Source: a bacterium
Lineage (GTDB): Bacteria; Omnitrophota; Gorgyraeia; Zapsychrales; Zapsychraceae
Assembly (NCBI GenBank): GCA_030429765.1
Contig: JAUIER010000005.1
Span: 67,175 to 131,174, forward strand
DNA length: 64,000 nt
Direction of reading: 5' to 3'
Position numbers and translations under genes: made by a program. Of the stretch, positions 9,081-17,824 are shown in pieces (position 1 is the stretch's first letter; each line of letters opens with the position of its first letter). The notes beneath the pieces were generated by a model. The model saw only the letters and a program-made list of their open reading frames with translations. It did no database searches and was not told the origin of the DNA.

Positions 9081-10160
9081 TTAATCCGTGCTGCGGCGGA
9101 TGCCCTGAAGTTCCAGATTGAAATCATCCTTACTGTCGGCGTATCGGCGGGCAATGGCTTCATCCACAACCCCCTGCTTAACTTTCTCCACCAGGGACTG
9201 TTTAAATGATTGCATACCAACGAGTTCGCCGTCATCGATATAGCTCTGGATCTCGCGGATTCGCCCTTCACGGATCAAGCGGGCGATCGTCGGCGTCACA
9301 ACCATCGTTTCAAAGGCCGGTACACGCCCTTTACCATCCTTGATCGGCAGAAGCCGTAACGAAATCGTCCCTTTAAGGATCATCGATAATTGCATCCGGA
9401 CCTCATCATGCAAATGCGGCGGAAAGAAATTGACAATCCGGATAATCGTCTGAACGGCATTAATCGTATGAAACGTTGTCATCACAAACGTTCCCAATTC
9501 CGTGGCCGTAATGGCCGCGCGCATCGTGTCATGGTCGCGGATGTTTCCGATATAAATGATATCCGGACTTTGCTGGGTCACGTGCTTCAGGGCCGAGGGA
9601 TAACTCATGACATCAATCCCCAGCTCGCGCTGGTTGATAATACTTTTATTGTCCTTGAAGAGATACTCGATCGGGTCCTCAATCGTCACGATATGCTGGC
9701 AACTAATATCATTGATGTACTGGATCATACTGGCGATCGTGGTTGACTTTCCGTTTCCGGCGGGCCCGGTCACAATAAACAGCCCCTTGGCCTCTTCACA
9801 AAACATCTTACAGATCTCGACGGGAAGATTGAGCTGATCAAACGTTTTTACATTGGCCAACACATGACGCGCGACTAATGCCGATGTCCCGCGCTGGGTA
9901 AAAATATTGATTCGAAACCGTCCCAACCCCTCTTCTTCGTGGATAAAATCAATATCCAGTTCTTCACGATACTGTTTGCGCCGCTGATCATTGGCCAGCA
10001 GATAGGTGACGATATTGTCCATCTCTTCCCGGGAGACTTCCTTGTTATGAATGATTTCCACCTTACCGTTAATCCTCGCCCGCGGTAATGCCTTGGTCCT
10101 CAGATACAAATCCGAAGCGCCCTTGTCGACCATCAAATGAAAAATTCCGGAAATATTCAT
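9081..10160 (-). CDS. Type IV pilus PilT/PilU-family ATPase with altered Walker B box
   Basis: 359 residues, the normal PilT/PilU size. These hexameric ATPases sit at the base of type IV pili and power fibre retraction. The N-terminus (KGASDLYL) and Walker A (GPAGNGKST, 132-140) are clear, as are the Asp box (TIEDPIEY), the His box (FHTINAVQTI) and the ARLIREGR motif. The C-terminal ADSKDDFNLEL resembles PilU more than PilT. In the Walker B region the family GE(M/I)RD reads GNIRD, so the catalytic Glu is Asn206. It may be a poor ATPase acting as an accessory subunit. No other pilus gene is in the window. It ends the leftward murJ-uvrC-ogt run. Confidence 0.88.
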   Translation of the reverse strand: MNISGIFHLMVDKGASDLYLRTKALPRARINGKVEIIHNKEVSREEMDNIVTYLLANDQRRKQYREELDIDFIHEEEGLGRFRINIFTQRGTSALVARHVLANVKTFDQLNLPVEICKMFCEEAKGLFIVTGPAGNGKSTTIASMIQYINDISCQHIVTIEDPIEYLFKDNKSIINQRELGIDVMSYPSALKHVTQQSPDIIYIGNIRDHDTMRAAITATELGTFVMTTFHTINAVQTIIRIVNFFPPHLHDEVRMQLSMILKGTISLRLLPIKDGKGRVPAFETMVVTPTIARLIREGRIREIQSYIDDGELVGMQSFKQSLVEKVKQGVVDEAIARRYADSKDDFNLELQGIRRSTD

Positions 10161-10187
10161 AAACTCTCCTCAGGCCTCAGCCTTGAA

Positions 10188-10661
10188 CTATTTAAACTTT
10201 TGCTCTAAGTCCAGCAGGACTTTTTTGGTGGTTAATCCGCCGCCGAATCCGGTGAGCGATCCCGACGCGCCGATCACCCGATGACATGGGATCACGATGG
10301 ACAATGGATTACGTCCGTTGGCCGCTCCCACCGCCCGGTAGGCCTTGGGACGTTCGACGGCCCGGGCAATATCAGCGTAGGATCGTGTCTGCCCATAAGG
10401 AATATCCCGCAGCGCCTGCAAAACGGCCTGCTGAAACGGCGTGCCGGTCGGGGCCAGCTTCAAATCAAAGTCTTTACGTTTGCCCTCAAAATATTCGGCT
10501 AATTGTCGACGAGCTTCAACCAATTGTTCGTCATCACGGATCCAATCCCGCGGGGCCTTGATGGCATTTTTCCCCGTGGGAAAGATCACGTGCTTTAACC
10601 CCTCTTCATCACCTGCAATTAAAATCTGTCCGACTGGACTATCGACATAGCTATAAAACAT
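10188..10661 (-). CDS. ogt: Methylated-DNA--protein-cysteine methyltransferase
   Basis: 157 residues. It repairs O6-alkylguanine by irreversible transfer of the alkyl group to its own cysteine. The active-site box IPCHRV is present with Cys126, followed by GASGSLTGFGGG, and the helix-turn-helix DNA-binding part precedes it (PYGQTRSYADIA). A strong GGGAGGG ribosome-binding site precedes the ATG. It lies 49 bp after uvrC and 27 bp before the pilus ATPase gene, so it is probably co-transcribed with other DNA-repair functions. Confidence 0.95.
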   Translation of the reverse strand: MFYSYVDSPVGQILIAGDEEGLKHVIFPTGKNAIKAPRDWIRDDEQLVEARRQLAEYFEGKRKDFDLKLAPTGTPFQQAVLQALRDIPYGQTRSYADIARAVERPKAYRAVGAANGRNPLSIVIPCHRVIGASGSLTGFGGGLTTKKVLLDLEQKFK

Positions 10662-10710
10662 TTGTCCCTCCCTGCTTGAAATGATTTACGTTTCCGGGTT
10701 GATTGAATCT

Positions 10711-11952
10711 TCAGTTGTCTTTGTGAAATACATTTTTAGAACGAAGATGACGGTGATACTTTACGGCAAAACGGTGGGCTTCATCGCGAGTTCGTTGAAG
10801 TAATTTTAGGCCCAATGAATCTAAAGATAGTTTAACAGGATTCCTTTTATGTGGTAAAAAAATTTCTTCTTCTTTTTTGGCCAGTGATACAATCGGGATC
10901 TGAACCCCTAATTTGACCAATTCCTGACAGGCTGCCGACAACTGACCTTTGCCTCCATCAATGACGATCAAATCCGGGAACATCTTTCCCTCGTTCTTCA
11001 AGCGACGGTACCGACGGCGAACGACTTCGGCAATCATCCGAAAATCATCAATTCCCTCCACCTCTTTGATCTTAAACCGGCGATAATTGGCCTTGTCCGG
11101 TTTACCGTTGAGAAAGGACACCATCGACCCGACGGACTGATTGCCCATGATGTTGGAAATATCAAACGTCTCCAGTCGGATCGGTAACCGCGGCAGGTCA
11201 AGCGCCCGCTGCAGCTGTTCGGCTTCTTTATAATAATTGATATCCTTGGTCCCCGAGTACAATGCACCGATCGCCTGCAGCTGATCACGTAATTTAGCGG
11301 CCTGTTCAAAGCGTTTGGCCTTGGCATGGGCCTCCATGTCCGCGCGTAACTTCTTGTAAAGATCATCCTTACGCCCCTCGAGGATCAGACGCACGTTCCG
11401 GATATTTTTGGCATACTCCGGCTTGGATATTTTCTGAATACACGGAGCTTCACACAATCCGATATGATAGTCCAGACATTCCTTGGCCGGAAACGGTTCA
11501 CACGTCCTGAAATGAAAAATCTTGCGAAGCAGCGCCAAAGCTTCGCGGATTAATCCGGGATTCACATAGGGACCATAATAAATGTAATCGGGATTGCGCT
11601 CATGCGGGCGTTCTACCGAGATACGCGGAAATTCCTCGTTGGTGATCTGGATCAGCGGATACGACTTGTCGTCCCGCAGTTCTACATTGTATTTGGGATC
11701 ATACTTTTTGATCAAACTGGCCTCAAGGATCAAGGCCTCAGCCTCACTGGCGGTTTCGATGTGATCAATGTGATCGATATTTTCGACCAACAGATCGGTC
11801 TTGGACATCGTCGGGCGTTTGCGGAAATAGGACTGCACGCGCTTGCGGATCGATACAGCCTTCCCGACATAGATGACCTTGCCATCCTTATCCTTCATCA
11901 AATAGACACCGCTGGTCAGCGGCAGCATCTTAACGCGTTCTTTGAGATCCAT
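10711..11952 (-). CDS. uvrC: Excinuclease ABC subunit C, short form lacking the HhH domain
   Basis: UvrC cuts DNA on both sides of a lesion in nucleotide excision repair. The 413-residue protein has the GIY-YIG nuclease (SGVYLMKD, VIYVGKA, about 10-90), the four-cysteine cluster that holds Fe-S in other UvrC proteins (CEPF, KEC, GLCEAPC), a UvrB-binding helix pair (about 195-230), and the RNase H-like nuclease with FDISN, VIDGGKGQ and RDEAHRFA. It stops soon after that motif, so the C-terminal tandem helix-hairpin-helix DNA-binding domain of the usual 600-residue protein is missing. Only 49 bp separate it from ogt, so the missing part has not been split off downstream. Its start overlaps murJ by 23 bp. 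Confidence 0.93.
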   Translation of the reverse strand: MDLKERVKMLPLTSGVYLMKDKDGKVIYVGKAVSIRKRVQSYFRKRPTMSKTDLLVENIDHIDHIETASEAEALILEASLIKKYDPKYNVELRDDKSYPLIQITNEEFPRISVERPHERNPDYIYYGPYVNPGLIREALALLRKIFHFRTCEPFPAKECLDYHIGLCEAPCIQKISKPEYAKNIRNVRLILEGRKDDLYKKLRADMEAHAKAKRFEQAAKLRDQLQAIGALYSGTKDINYYKEAEQLQRALDLPRLPIRLETFDISNIMGNQSVGSMVSFLNGKPDKANYRRFKIKEVEGIDDFRMIAEVVRRRYRRLKNEGKMFPDLIVIDGGKGQLSAACQELVKLGVQIPIVSLAKKEEEIFLPHKRNPVKLSLDSLGLKLLQRTRDEAHRFAVKYHRHLRSKNVFHKDN

Positions 11953-13561
11953 GGGTCATCCAATTCCAAATACGCCGGGCCTGATTGATCTTTAACAAAA
12001 AACTGATGCATCCATACACCAGAAAACCGGCCCCGCCCAAGACAACTAGTTTAACAAATTCATATTTCATCGGGATATTCAACCAGCTCAGATGCACAAT
12101 CACACCGGTCAGCACCGCGGCAAAAAATACACGCAGAAAATAAACCAACAAACCGGCGTTAAAGCCGCCGAGTTTTCGTCCCATAATGGCGAAGAGGATG
12201 AGAAAATCAATCGTCCCGGCGATGGCACTAGCCAGGGCGATGCCTCCGACCTTGAGCGGCCCCATCAAGACAAAGTTTAGCACAGTATTGATCACCAGGC
12301 ATAATCCGGCCACTTTCACCGGCGTCTTAGTATCCTGCAGCGAATGAAACGCTGTCACCAGAATCTTGATACCGCCGAACCCGAACAATCCGATGGCATA
12401 GAACGTCAAGGCGGATGAGGTGATGCCCGTTGAATAGTCGCCGAACTCACCCCGCTGAAATAGGACCCGGATGATCGGCTCAGACAACAGAAAGATCATG
12501 ATCGTCGTCGGACACATGATAAAGAAGATATTTTCCAGAAAGAATATCAGTGTCGCCCGAATTGACTTGAGATCTTTCTTATGGGCCAGTCCAGATAGGG
12601 ACGGCAGGAGCGCCGAGGCCATCGCCACACTAAAAATCCCCATCGGAAACTGGATGATCCGATTGGCGTAATATATCGCGGAAATCCCGCCGGCCCCGAC
12701 AATCGTGGCCAGTGACGCACAAAATGTATCGATGAAAACCGTCAGTTGATAAACGCCGCTTCCAACCATCCGGGGAATCAGCAGTTTTCCAATCTTCCGC
12801 GCGCCGGGATGCCGGAACTTCCGCGGCCATCGAAACCGAAACCCGGTCCGGGCCAGGGCATTCCATTGAAACAGCAACTGCATCAATCCCCCGGCCAATA
12901 CCCCCCAGGCCAATCCATATACCGGCTCGGCCATGGTTCGCGAGGAAATAAAGGCGCTGGCAATGATCGCAACATTGAGCAGACACGGTGTGAAGGCCGG
13001 CACCACAAACGACCGAAAGGTGTATAAAATCCCCATCGCGTAGGATGTCAGTCCGATAAAGACCAAATAGGGAAACATCGTCTTGGTCAGCTGGACCGTC
13101 AGCTCCAGCTTTGCCGGCTGGGCCATAAACCCCGGCGCGATCATACGTACGATGTGGGGAGCGAGCAATATGCCGGATATGGTGATCAGGCTCAGCACGA
13201 TCAGCGCGAAGGCCAGCACCACACTGACAAAATGCCAGAATTCTTCGGGATTTTTCTCCTTTTTGGGATGATATTCGGACAGGACCGGAACAACGGCCGC
13301 ATTGGTCGCTCCCTCACCCACCAGATCGCGGAACAGATTGGGGATCTTCAGGGCCACAAAGAAGGCATCCGCCTTGAAACCGGTCCCCAGCAGCTTGGCC
13401 AGGATGATATCCCGAAAAAAGCCCAGAATACGCGAACTGAGCGTCCCCAGCGATAAAATAGATGTCGACTGAATCAGCGATCGATGCGAATCCGCGCTGT
13501 GCGATTTTCCCTTACTCCCGCCTGCAGAATCGTCCGGGCGGGATAATTTATCAGTTGACAT
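11930..13561 (-). CDS. murJ: Lipid II flippase MurJ (MviN family)
   Basis: MurJ moves the peptidoglycan precursor lipid II across the inner membrane. The 543 residues contain the family's N-terminal signature (TLSSRILGFFRDIILAKLLG, KADAFFVALKIPNLFRDL) and many hydrophobic helices, as expected for a 14-helix carrier. About 30 polar residues precede the first helix. It is the first gene of a leftward group with uvrC, ogt and the pilus ATPase gene, and is divergent from rpsT. The rpsT -35 box lies inside its first codons. Confidence 0.95.
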   Translation of the reverse strand: MSTDKLSRPDDSAGGSKGKSHSADSHRSLIQSTSILSLGTLSSRILGFFRDIILAKLLGTGFKADAFFVALKIPNLFRDLVGEGATNAAVVPVLSEYHPKKEKNPEEFWHFVSVVLAFALIVLSLITISGILLAPHIVRMIAPGFMAQPAKLELTVQLTKTMFPYLVFIGLTSYAMGILYTFRSFVVPAFTPCLLNVAIIASAFISSRTMAEPVYGLAWGVLAGGLMQLLFQWNALARTGFRFRWPRKFRHPGARKIGKLLIPRMVGSGVYQLTVFIDTFCASLATIVGAGGISAIYYANRIIQFPMGIFSVAMASALLPSLSGLAHKKDLKSIRATLIFFLENIFFIMCPTTIMIFLLSEPIIRVLFQRGEFGDYSTGITSSALTFYAIGLFGFGGIKILVTAFHSLQDTKTPVKVAGLCLVINTVLNFVLMGPLKVGGIALASAIAGTIDFLILFAIMGRKLGGFNAGLLVYFLRVFFAAVLTGVIVHLSWLNIPMKYEFVKLVVLGGAGFLVYGCISFLLKINQARRIWNWMTHGSQRTR

Positions 13562-13583
13562 TAATTGCCCTTTTTGTTATATT
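13555..13583 (+). promoter_or_regulatory. Consensus sigma-70 promoter of rpsT
   Basis: A perfect TTGACA, a 17-base spacer and TATATT lead into rpsT with a leader of about 50 bases. The -35 box overlaps the first two codons of murJ on the other strand, so strong rpsT transcription could interfere with murJ initiation. Confidence 0.8.
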
Positions 13584-13642
13584 TAGCGCTCAATCAGAGG
13601 GTCGTACGCGGCCATTTCAAGCAACATACAAGGAGTTAATCA

Positions 13643-13903
13643 GTGCCACAACGTTACTCAGGTGTTAAAGAATTAAGAAAAAACCGTAAAAGACGTCTGC
13701 ATAATCTTGATATCAAAACAGACCTTAAGAAAACTATCAAGTCTTTCCTGGTTTCTGTTGAAAACAAGAAAAAAGATGAAGCTCAAGCGAATCTAAAATT
13801 GGTTCACAAAAAGCTTGATAAGGCGTCCAAACGAGGAATTCTTCAGAAAAACACCGCTGCCAGACGCAAATCCCGTTTTACGAAATTGTTAAACATTTCG
13901 TAA
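13643..13903 (+). CDS. rpsT: 30S ribosomal protein S20
   Basis: S20 binds 16S rRNA early in small-subunit assembly. The 86-residue basic protein has the typical helical pattern and the C-terminal KRGILQKNTAARRKSR motif. The start codon is GTG at 13643, supported by AAGGAG eight bases upstream. It is one of the few rightward genes, lying between murJ and holA; closeness of holA and rpsT is common in bacteria. Its stop is 12 bp from the convergent end of holA, leaving no room for a normal terminator. Confidence 0.96.
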   Translation: MPQRYSGVKELRKNRKRRLHNLDIKTDLKKTIKSFLVSVENKKKDEAQANLKLVHKKLDKASKRGILQKNTAARRKSRFTKLLNIS

Positions 13904-13915
13904 AACCCTTCCCTT

Positions 13916-14566
13916 CTACCGAGCGGATAACACACATAGTTTTGTGACGAGAATCTCCACGGCGTGATCCGGCTGCAGCTTTGATCGTTTGATATTTAGA
14001 TCTGCCATCTGCAGCTCACGCAATCCCTTCTGAAAGTTCACCGGCGACATTTTATTTTTATTCCTGCCCCAAAACCAGACCAATCCACCCATAATCTGTA
14101 ACGGATGATTTCCGTCGTCCAATAACACCGAAAGAGTTTTAAGCGCGTCGCGAGTCTGCTGCCGTTCAATCGACCGCGTCATGTCAAATACATTGAGTTT
14201 CTTGGCGGTCCCGGTATCGAGAACCTTGGCTTTGAGCGCCAGTTTCTTGAGAAATCCTTTTTGTGACGGGGCGGGACAATCACCGATCACAACACACGAC
14301 GCCTCATTGGAATCAGCAAAATCCATGATTAATGTCTGATTGTGCGTGGAGAGTTTATGGAGGTTTCGCAGCAAAACAACCCGCTGCTTGGCGAAGACCG
14401 GCAGGCTGACAAGCGCTTTTTTAAACGCGGCTGGATCCAACTTGGCACCGTCGAACTGTTCAAAATCAAATTTCTCGGCATCCGCGGACGCGAGGATCTT
14501 CCGGCGCAATTCCGTGATCTTCTGCTCCTTCACCTCAAATTTATCACCCAGAAATAGATAAACCAT
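13916..14566 (-). CDS. holA: DNA polymerase III delta subunit-like, shortened
   Basis: The delta subunit opens the sliding clamp as part of the clamp loader. The protein starts MVYLFLGDKFEVKEQK, matching HolA where the P-loop-like region lies, followed by FDGAKLDPAAFKKALVSLP and the QRVVLLRNLHKL strand. It has 216 residues against about 330-340 normally; the N-terminal part and the C-terminal helical part (IMGGLVWFWGRNK to the end) are recognisable, so the middle is reduced. It follows lptE in a leftward operon beside comEC and rpsT, the usual neighbourhood of holA. It is probably a genuine, compact HolA. Confidence 0.82.
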   Translation of the reverse strand: MVYLFLGDKFEVKEQKITELRRKILASADAEKFDFEQFDGAKLDPAAFKKALVSLPVFAKQRVVLLRNLHKLSTHNQTLIMDFADSNEASCVVIGDCPAPSQKGFLKKLALKAKVLDTGTAKKLNVFDMTRSIERQQTRDALKTLSVLLDDGNHPLQIMGGLVWFWGRNKNKMSPVNFQKGLRELQMADLNIKRSKLQPDHAVEILVTKLCVLSAR

Positions 14567-14698
14567 GCCATCCTCACCAAAACAAAACCGAATGCCGATT
14601 ATCCGGTTTTTTTCATTCCAAAATCACCGCCGCTTCTCAATCGCGCGGTAATTTCACCCGGGTTTAACTCGATATTCGGAATTTTGATATTCTGATTA

Positions 14699-15229
14699 CT
14701 ACCAGTCTTCCACCGTTCGCTCGACAATTCGCCGGGCCAAATCCTGAATCGCCTCTTCCACCGCCACGTCTTCCGTGGTCGCCTGCGATCCGCTGACAAA
14801 ATATGTCGCCTCACCGATAAACGCCTGTTCGGTCCACATGGTCTCGCCGGTGTTGTTGTTGATCAGCTCCAGGGCCACCGTGATATACACACGATACTCT
14901 TCCACGTCGTCTGACTCTGTAAAGCGTAGTCCCACCCGGCGGTAGTTCAGCAACTCCCCGCGCAGAAACATATCAGCGGACTGCTTGTCGGCGACACGGA
15001 CATTGCCGTCAAATAGAAAACGGTCGCTGATAGCATTACGCACATTGACCTCCAGCAACGGCAAATACAGATTCCGCCGGCTTTCAGTGGTAAAGCTGAT
15101 TTTGTTTTCAAATGTGTCGATGTAGACTGATCTTAGACTGGCAGGTAATGTGGAGCTGGTGGTGTATCCGCAGCCGGTCAGCCCGATTAAACAGATTAAA
15201 CTGAGGAAAAAATACTGAATCGCTTTCAT
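14699..15229 (-). CDS. lptE: LptE-like LPS-assembly lipoprotein
   Basis: 176 residues with a lipoprotein signal peptide and lipobox LTGC, then GYTTSSTLPASLRSVYIDTFEN, shown here only as the family's usual opening GYT...YIDTFEN. LptE plugs the outer-membrane LPS transporter LptD. The body alternates strands and ends in two helices (VAVEEAIQDLARRIVE), as the family does. Its ATG overlaps the bamD stop codon (ATGA), implying translational coupling of two outer-membrane assembly genes. An outer membrane with LPS or a similar glycolipid is implied. About 130 bp follow before holA. Confidence 0.85.
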   Translation of the reverse strand: MKAIQYFFLSLICLIGLTGCGYTTSSTLPASLRSVYIDTFENKISFTTESRRNLYLPLLEVNVRNAISDRFLFDGNVRVADKQSADMFLRGELLNYRRVGLRFTESDDVEEYRVYITVALELINNNTGETMWTEQAFIGEATYFVSGSQATTEDVAVEEAIQDLARRIVERTVEDW

Positions 15230-16185
15230 TCGGTCTTTCGGCTTAGTTCACGGATTTTGGTCAATGACTTGGATGACCACTTGGATTGTGGATATTCGTC
15301 GACAACAATCTGATAGTAAATCTTGGCTGATTTGTACTTCTTTTGTTTTTCGTAGAATTGAGCGATGGAGAAATTGTTTTCGGCTTCCTTGTCCCGCAGT
15401 TTCTGGATCTCGGACTTGGCCTTTTGCGACAATTCAGCGTCGGGATAGACCTCAACAAATTCCTTGAATTCTTCAACCGCGGCCTGCGTGACTTTCTGAT
15501 CGTATTCCGCCCGGGACGATCGCTTGGCATCGGAAACAGCAATTTGATACTGCGCCGGCTTGACCCATTCGCTATTAGGGTAATCATTGATCACCTTCTC
15601 AAACTCATCCCGCGCTTCAGGGTACAGCTGCTTTTCCATGAGATACAGCCCGATCTTATACTGCGACACCGCCGCCAATGGACCATACGGCGCATTCTTG
15701 ATCACCGTACGAAACACCTCAATAATATCGTAATCAGTGCCGGAAAATACATCCCGCAAGCGGCTTTTTTTGAGTTCGCCGTCCAACAACTTTTGAGCGA
15801 TATTGTATTGAACCTCGACGATTTCGGCTGACCGTTCACTGAATGGATACCGATCGACAACCTTTTGGTATTCCTTATGAGCCTCAAACAGATCGTTCTC
15901 ATCTTCCAGGATCTTGGCCACATAGAACTGGGCATCCGGGGCTTCGGCCGATCGTGAGTAATGCTTCAGGAGCTTTTTGAACTCGCGGGTCGCCTCTTTG
16001 TACTTCTTGTTTTCGTAGAACTCCAGGGCGAATTCCAGCTGTTCCTTGGGCGTTTCTTTAACCGCAAACTTGGGATTGACCCATTGATTGGATTCTGGCG
16101 TCCAAACCCAGAAGGCCTGAGCCGGACCGGCCGAAACGGTTAGCAAGGTTGCTGCTAGCAAGGTATGAAATGTGTATTTACGCAT
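15226..16185 (-). CDS. bamD: BamD-like TPR outer-membrane assembly protein
   Basis: 319 residues from ATG 16185, which opens a clean signal peptide (MRKYTFHTLL to GPAQA). A TTG at 16221 with an upstream GAGGG is an alternative start overlapping comEC. The mature protein begins FWVWTPESNQWVNPK and then holds TPR-type repeats such as EFKKLLKHYSRSAEAPDAQF and EYQKVVDRYPFSERS. BamD helps BamA insert beta-barrel proteins. Unlike Proteobacterial BamD there is no lipobox cysteine, so it may be soluble in the periplasm. Coupling to lptE supports the role, although a CpoB-like protein remains possible. Confidence 0.78.
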   Translation of the reverse strand: MRKYTFHTLLAATLLTVSAGPAQAFWVWTPESNQWVNPKFAVKETPKEQLEFALEFYENKKYKEATREFKKLLKHYSRSAEAPDAQFYVAKILEDENDLFEAHKEYQKVVDRYPFSERSAEIVEVQYNIAQKLLDGELKKSRLRDVFSGTDYDIIEVFRTVIKNAPYGPLAAVSQYKIGLYLMEKQLYPEARDEFEKVINDYPNSEWVKPAQYQIAVSDAKRSSRAEYDQKVTQAAVEEFKEFVEVYPDAELSQKAKSEIQKLRDKEAENNFSIAQFYEKQKKYKSAKIYYQIVVDEYPQSKWSSKSLTKIRELSRKTE

Positions 16186-16198
16186 AACGCCAAATCTA

Positions 16199-17824
16199 TC
16201 ATAGCCGTCTGGTATTGTCAAAATCTCGACCCTCAGGCTGATCCGGAGACGTCGATATTCCAGACTTTGGCTGGTTCTTTGTTCGTCTTAAATTCGGACA
16301 TATTATACCCCAGGGCACTAAAAAAATCATCACAATAATGAAATAATAAATGATTAAATTCCATAGGGTTAGCCCCCTCCAATAAAAATATGCCCCCGGT
16401 AGCTGACTGAATAGAAAAGCCGTCCCCACCATCAGATTCAGGCTGACCTTGACCATCATGGCGAACAGGCCGGCCAGCGGCGGCCAGACGAAGGCGAAAA
16501 CCATCAGTCCCGCCCCCATGTACACCACCAGCATCGCCAACGGCACAACCAGCAGATTGGCCGCCACGGCCACAGGTGTGAATATCTCAAAATAGTACGC
16601 CACGAGCATCTCAATCACCAGCGCGACGGCCACCGAAACCGCGAACGACTGAATCAATCCCGTCACAAATCCAGATCTGGTCTTGGCCCGAGACAACGGC
16701 CGTTCCAGCAACCACTGGATCTTTGGAGACAACACGACAATTCCGGCCACACATACAAATGACATCTGAAAACCGATATCAAAAAGATTCATCGGATTCA
16801 GTAACAACAACACCAGGGCCGCCAGGCTCAATGTATCAATCTGCCGAACCTCGCGTTCAAACAGATGTGATCCCAGTACAATAATGTACATGATCCCCGC
16901 ACGGACCACCGACGGACGCGCTCCGGAAAGGATGATATAAACGCCCAACAAAATAGTCGACAGAACAAATATACTTTTCCGCGGCAAATTAAGCACACTT
17001 AATACGGTCAGTATCAACAGACTGATCATGCCCACATGCAATCCGCTGATCGCCAGTATATGGACCGTTCCGGTGCGAATGAAAATTTCCCTGATATGAC
17101 GGGGAATAAACGAACGCTCACCCAGCAGGATCGCCTGAATGAGGTTCAATTCACTCGTACTCAGATAAGGATCGATGCGCTGGATAATCTTTTTGCGGAA
17201 TACATAAATCTGCGACTTGATTCCCCTACGTGCCGGCTCGAGCACGGCGACGGGTGTATTATTCTTAACACTCAAAATATAGTGAATATTTTTGCGCTGC
17301 AGAAAATCACGGTATGAGAAATTGGGGTTTGTTGAAAATTCAAACGGTACATGCAAACGCCCTGTGGTTTCGATGCGATCACCGTAGCGAATCTCTGTCT
17401 CACGAAATAGCTGAACAAGGATACGCCCTCGCGTGAGCCTCCATCGTCCGTTGAGACCCAGCTGTTCTATCTCTAGCTCAAAGGAATAGCGCCGCATGTA
17501 GGGCATCTGTGTCACTTTGATATCTGAGGCCACCTGCCCCTGAACGCGGACTTCGCGAGCGGCGTGATTCATTCGACGCTGGCGGATATGCTCCGGCCCC
17601 TGATACTGATACGACCATTGGTACAGACTTCCCAACACGCCGAACAATACAAAGATGCCAATCACCGGTCGAATCGACCTCATCAATCCCAACAACGGGA
17701 CCAACAGTAACCCACCGATCATCGCTGGGCCGACATTCCACATTTGAAAGTATCCCGCAACAATGCCGGTGGCAAAACCGCTGGTACACAACCCAAGCCA
17801 ACTCCACGATCTGGCGGTGATCAT
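16199..17824 (-). CDS. comEC: ComEC/Rec2-type DNA uptake channel, core only
   Basis: ComEC forms the inner-membrane channel for single-stranded DNA in natural transformation. The 541 residues include N-terminal helices, the OB-like domain (REVRVQGQVASDIKV) and the competence domain with ILLGERSFIP and HILAISGLHVGMI followed by many membrane helices. Full-length ComEC is about 750 residues; the C-terminal metallo-beta-lactamase-like nuclease domain is absent and the protein ends in a short charged tail. It overlaps comEA by four bases (ATGA) and is followed by bamD. Confidence 0.92.
   Translation of the reverse strand: MITARSWSWLGLCTSGFATGIVAGYFQMWNVGPAMIGGLLLVPLLGLMRSIRPVIGIFVLFGVLGSLYQWSYQYQGPEHIRQRRMNHAAREVRVQGQVASDIKVTQMPYMRRYSFELEIEQLGLNGRWRLTRGRILVQLFRETEIRYGDRIETTGRLHVPFEFSTNPNFSYRDFLQRKNIHYILSVKNNTPVAVLEPARRGIKSQIYVFRKKIIQRIDPYLSTSELNLIQAILLGERSFIPRHIREIFIRTGTVHILAISGLHVGMISLLILTVLSVLNLPRKSIFVLSTILLGVYIILSGARPSVVRAGIMYIIVLGSHLFEREVRQIDTLSLAALVLLLLNPMNLFDIGFQMSFVCVAGIVVLSPKIQWLLERPLSRAKTRSGFVTGLIQSFAVSVAVALVIEMLVAYYFEIFTPVAVAANLLVVPLAMLVVYMGAGLMVFAFVWPPLAGLFAMMVKVSLNLMVGTAFLFSQLPGAYFYWRGLTLWNLIIYYFIIVMIFLVPWGIICPNLRRTKNQPKSGISTSPDQPEGRDFDNTRRL

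Noticed and set aside
10662-10710. Frameshift explanation for the short UvrC
   Set aside because: Only 49 bp follow before ogt, far too little for the missing HhH domain in any frame.
14599-14814. Small frame between lptE and holA (minus) with a tail of about 35 residues after the lptE stop
   Set aside because: Most of it overlaps lptE in another frame and the part after the stop has no supported start codon. The gap holds only a weak hairpin (14584-14610).
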